A stretch of 64,000 nucleotides of DNA from Sesamum alatum (taxonomy: Eukaryota > Streptophyta > Magnoliopsida > Lamiales > Pedaliaceae), in contig JACGWO010000005.1 of the NCBI GenBank assembly GCA_034509735.1, positions 25,848,383-25,912,382 of the forward strand, in the 5' to 3' direction. The notes under the pieces are model-generated. The model did no database searches and was not told where the DNA came from. It saw nothing but the letters and a program-made list of their open reading frames with translations. The position numbers were made by a program, and so were the translations under genes. Below, piece by piece: positions 62,441 to 64,000 of this stretch. The stretch's first letter is position 1. The number at the start of each line of letters is the position of its first letter.

Positions 62441-64000
62441 TCGTCTCGTAATCCATGAATTATGATGCCGAAAATGCCAATGTATTAGCATTTCTTGCTG
62501 CATTCATGTGCTGAACTAGTACTAGTTCGGATGAATCCTTTGATTAATGGAAACCTTTTGGCTGTTACTGCAATTTTGCCTGAATTGTGTGAGATCGATT
62601 GTGGATTAATTGGATAAGCCGTCTTTTATCTGATTGAGGTTGTGGTAGAAAGGGATTATTAAGCCTTTAACATAGAATTGGAAACGCTTCCAGTGAAATT
62701 TTAGATGGGTATAGAATTTCAGGTCAAGTGATTCAGGTTATCAATTTAAACTCATAGTCGAAGTTTAAAAACAGAGAAAATGTTTTCAGCAGCTTTTGAC
62801 ATCTGTACTGTATTAGGTTAGCTATTATGGATATGGATTCCAATAATTGATGGCAAGATGCAAGCGTGAGTATGGGAAGATTTTGTATGTTTCCTTCATT
62901 AGTTAGGTTAGTTTGCTGGAAGTTTGCTCCTTTTTCTTTAAAAAGAACGAATTTTGTCATGGATGATTAACTTAAGGGGTTGGAATCAGCTGAATGCTTT
63001 CTGGAATTGATTCATTCTACTTGAAGACAACTCAAAATAGCTTGAACTAGCAAATTTGCTTGTATATCTATTGAATTATTCAGGAAAAGTTGCGGGGTGT
63101 ATATGCTCTGTTTGTTATTTGGATTCTAAGATTGGACGTCACATATGATTAGCATTACGAATAGTTATCTCCTGTAACTCGCGATTATGATTATATGTTT
63201 GCTTATTTATGTCCTTGGCTCAAATTCAACCTTCCGAGTTGTAGAATGTAGACTGATTGTTCTTGGTTGAATGCAAATACATTTGCTATTTGTGCTCTTA
63301 GACTTCTAAATTCTAACTGGAACGCCTGAAATTACTCTGATGCTATTCTTGTTCCTTGAAAATCTGTTGATAAGTCTTCACATATAAGATCACTTTGTGT
63401 TTCCTTTGGGGTGGAGGTGCATGAGGGATCGATTAGAAGTTTCTTTCTGTCATTCAATACGCCTCTTGTCTGTCAATGATGCCGATATTTCTTCTTTTTC
63501 GTTCCCGACTTTCTTTGTGTATTGTGGATTTGGTTGTTTTTGTTTTTACCTTATTTTCAAGATAGTATAAAATACAAGTAATGTTTGCCATTGTTTCATC
63601 AGAAATAGCCTTAACTTATCTTTACTTACTTTTCTCTCTTCTAAAAATATTTGTGTCACTCTACTTATCTGTAACGTTCTCACTCTACTTCTCCAAAAAC
63701 AAATAAGATCACCATGAAAAAACAAAATCAAACAATGCAGAATGCTTAGTTGTTGGAGAAATCACTGTAAGAACATGCTTAGTTGTGTGCTGATGTTTCT
63801 GAAGCATTATCTTATTGCCTTCTCAGTACACTAGCTAGTCATTAAAGCTTGTTTACAGTGTCACTGGCCCTAACTGTTCTTTTCTTTCCTTTATAGTTTT
63901 AGTTCATCATGCAAGTTTCATACTAGCCACTGCTTGAAAAGATTTGATATCTTCCTGCAGCTCTGCTTGCTTTTGTGCAATTAAAAGATGAACTGGAAAT
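62441..64000. other. BolA 3' region and unassigned downstream DNA
   Basis: Composition is gene-like rather than transposon-like, so this is likely BolA 3' UTR or 3' UTR intron followed by intergenic DNA, or the start of a gene that lies mainly beyond the window. No coding exon with a known domain was seen; the ORFs at 62733 and 63546 on the minus strand are chance frames. Confidence 0.4.

Overview
This is nuclear DNA from a flowering plant. The four recognisable genes are split by GT-AG introns typical of eudicots, encode proteins of clearly plant type, and sit in very AT-rich, transposon-filled DNA. The proteins look core-eudicot, perhaps asterid, but I cannot name the species. Nothing prokaryotic or organellar was seen. 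I found no convincing tRNA or rRNA gene and no CRISPR array.

Genes. (1) 7799-11461, plus strand: nine exons encoding a 291-residue BUD23/RID2-type 18S rRNA guanine-N7 methyltransferase. (2) 15333-21909, plus: seven exons encoding a 731-residue STT3B-type catalytic subunit of oligosaccharyltransferase. (3) 25042-26289, minus: a RING-H2 E3 ubiquitin ligase of the plant RING1-like type, with a possible frameshift near the C-terminus. (4) 62114-62440, plus: a short BolA-like protein preceded by an overlapping upstream ORF. Genes 1 to 3 form an island at about 7.7-26.3 kb. Gene 4 is 36 kb away across repeats. BUD23 and STT3B both carry a TAGGGTTT telo-box in the 5' leader or core promoter region, a motif common in plant growth and ribosome-biogenesis genes.

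Repeats. Positions 1-7491 hold two related Helitrons joined head to tail with no spacer (minus strand), ending 307 bp before the BUD23 start codon. A third Helitron lies at 13188-14825 and contains a fold-back repeat. Positions 28190-34499 look like one large Mutator-like TIR element carrying a candidate 2.3-kb solo LTR and a broken caulimovirid-type endogenous pararetrovirus fragment. Positions 35440-35940 are a PIF/Harbinger Myb/SANT-like ORF relic. Positions 36300-38400 hold part of a minus-strand LTR retrotransposon. From 38.5 to 50.2 kb a LINE (L1-type) is split by a hAT-like element associated with a 73-bp host duplication, and by a complete hAT with 8-bp target duplication that itself contains a 2.1-kb solo LTR with 5-bp target duplication. 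A second, inverted copy of that LTR family (52032 to about 60380) was hit by a Ty1/copia retrotransposon (ATATA target duplication) and by a long-TIR Mutator-like element (9-bp target duplication). A 305-bp CACTA MITE and a 339-bp hAT MITE follow, before the BolA gene.

The genes do not form a pathway or cluster; they are ordinary housekeeping genes. The most informative content is the nested transposon stratigraphy, with several insertions resolved to the base by termini and target duplications, and the tandem Helitron junction. Exon borders were inferred by eye from GT-AG signals, reading frame and family knowledge; no alignments could be run.
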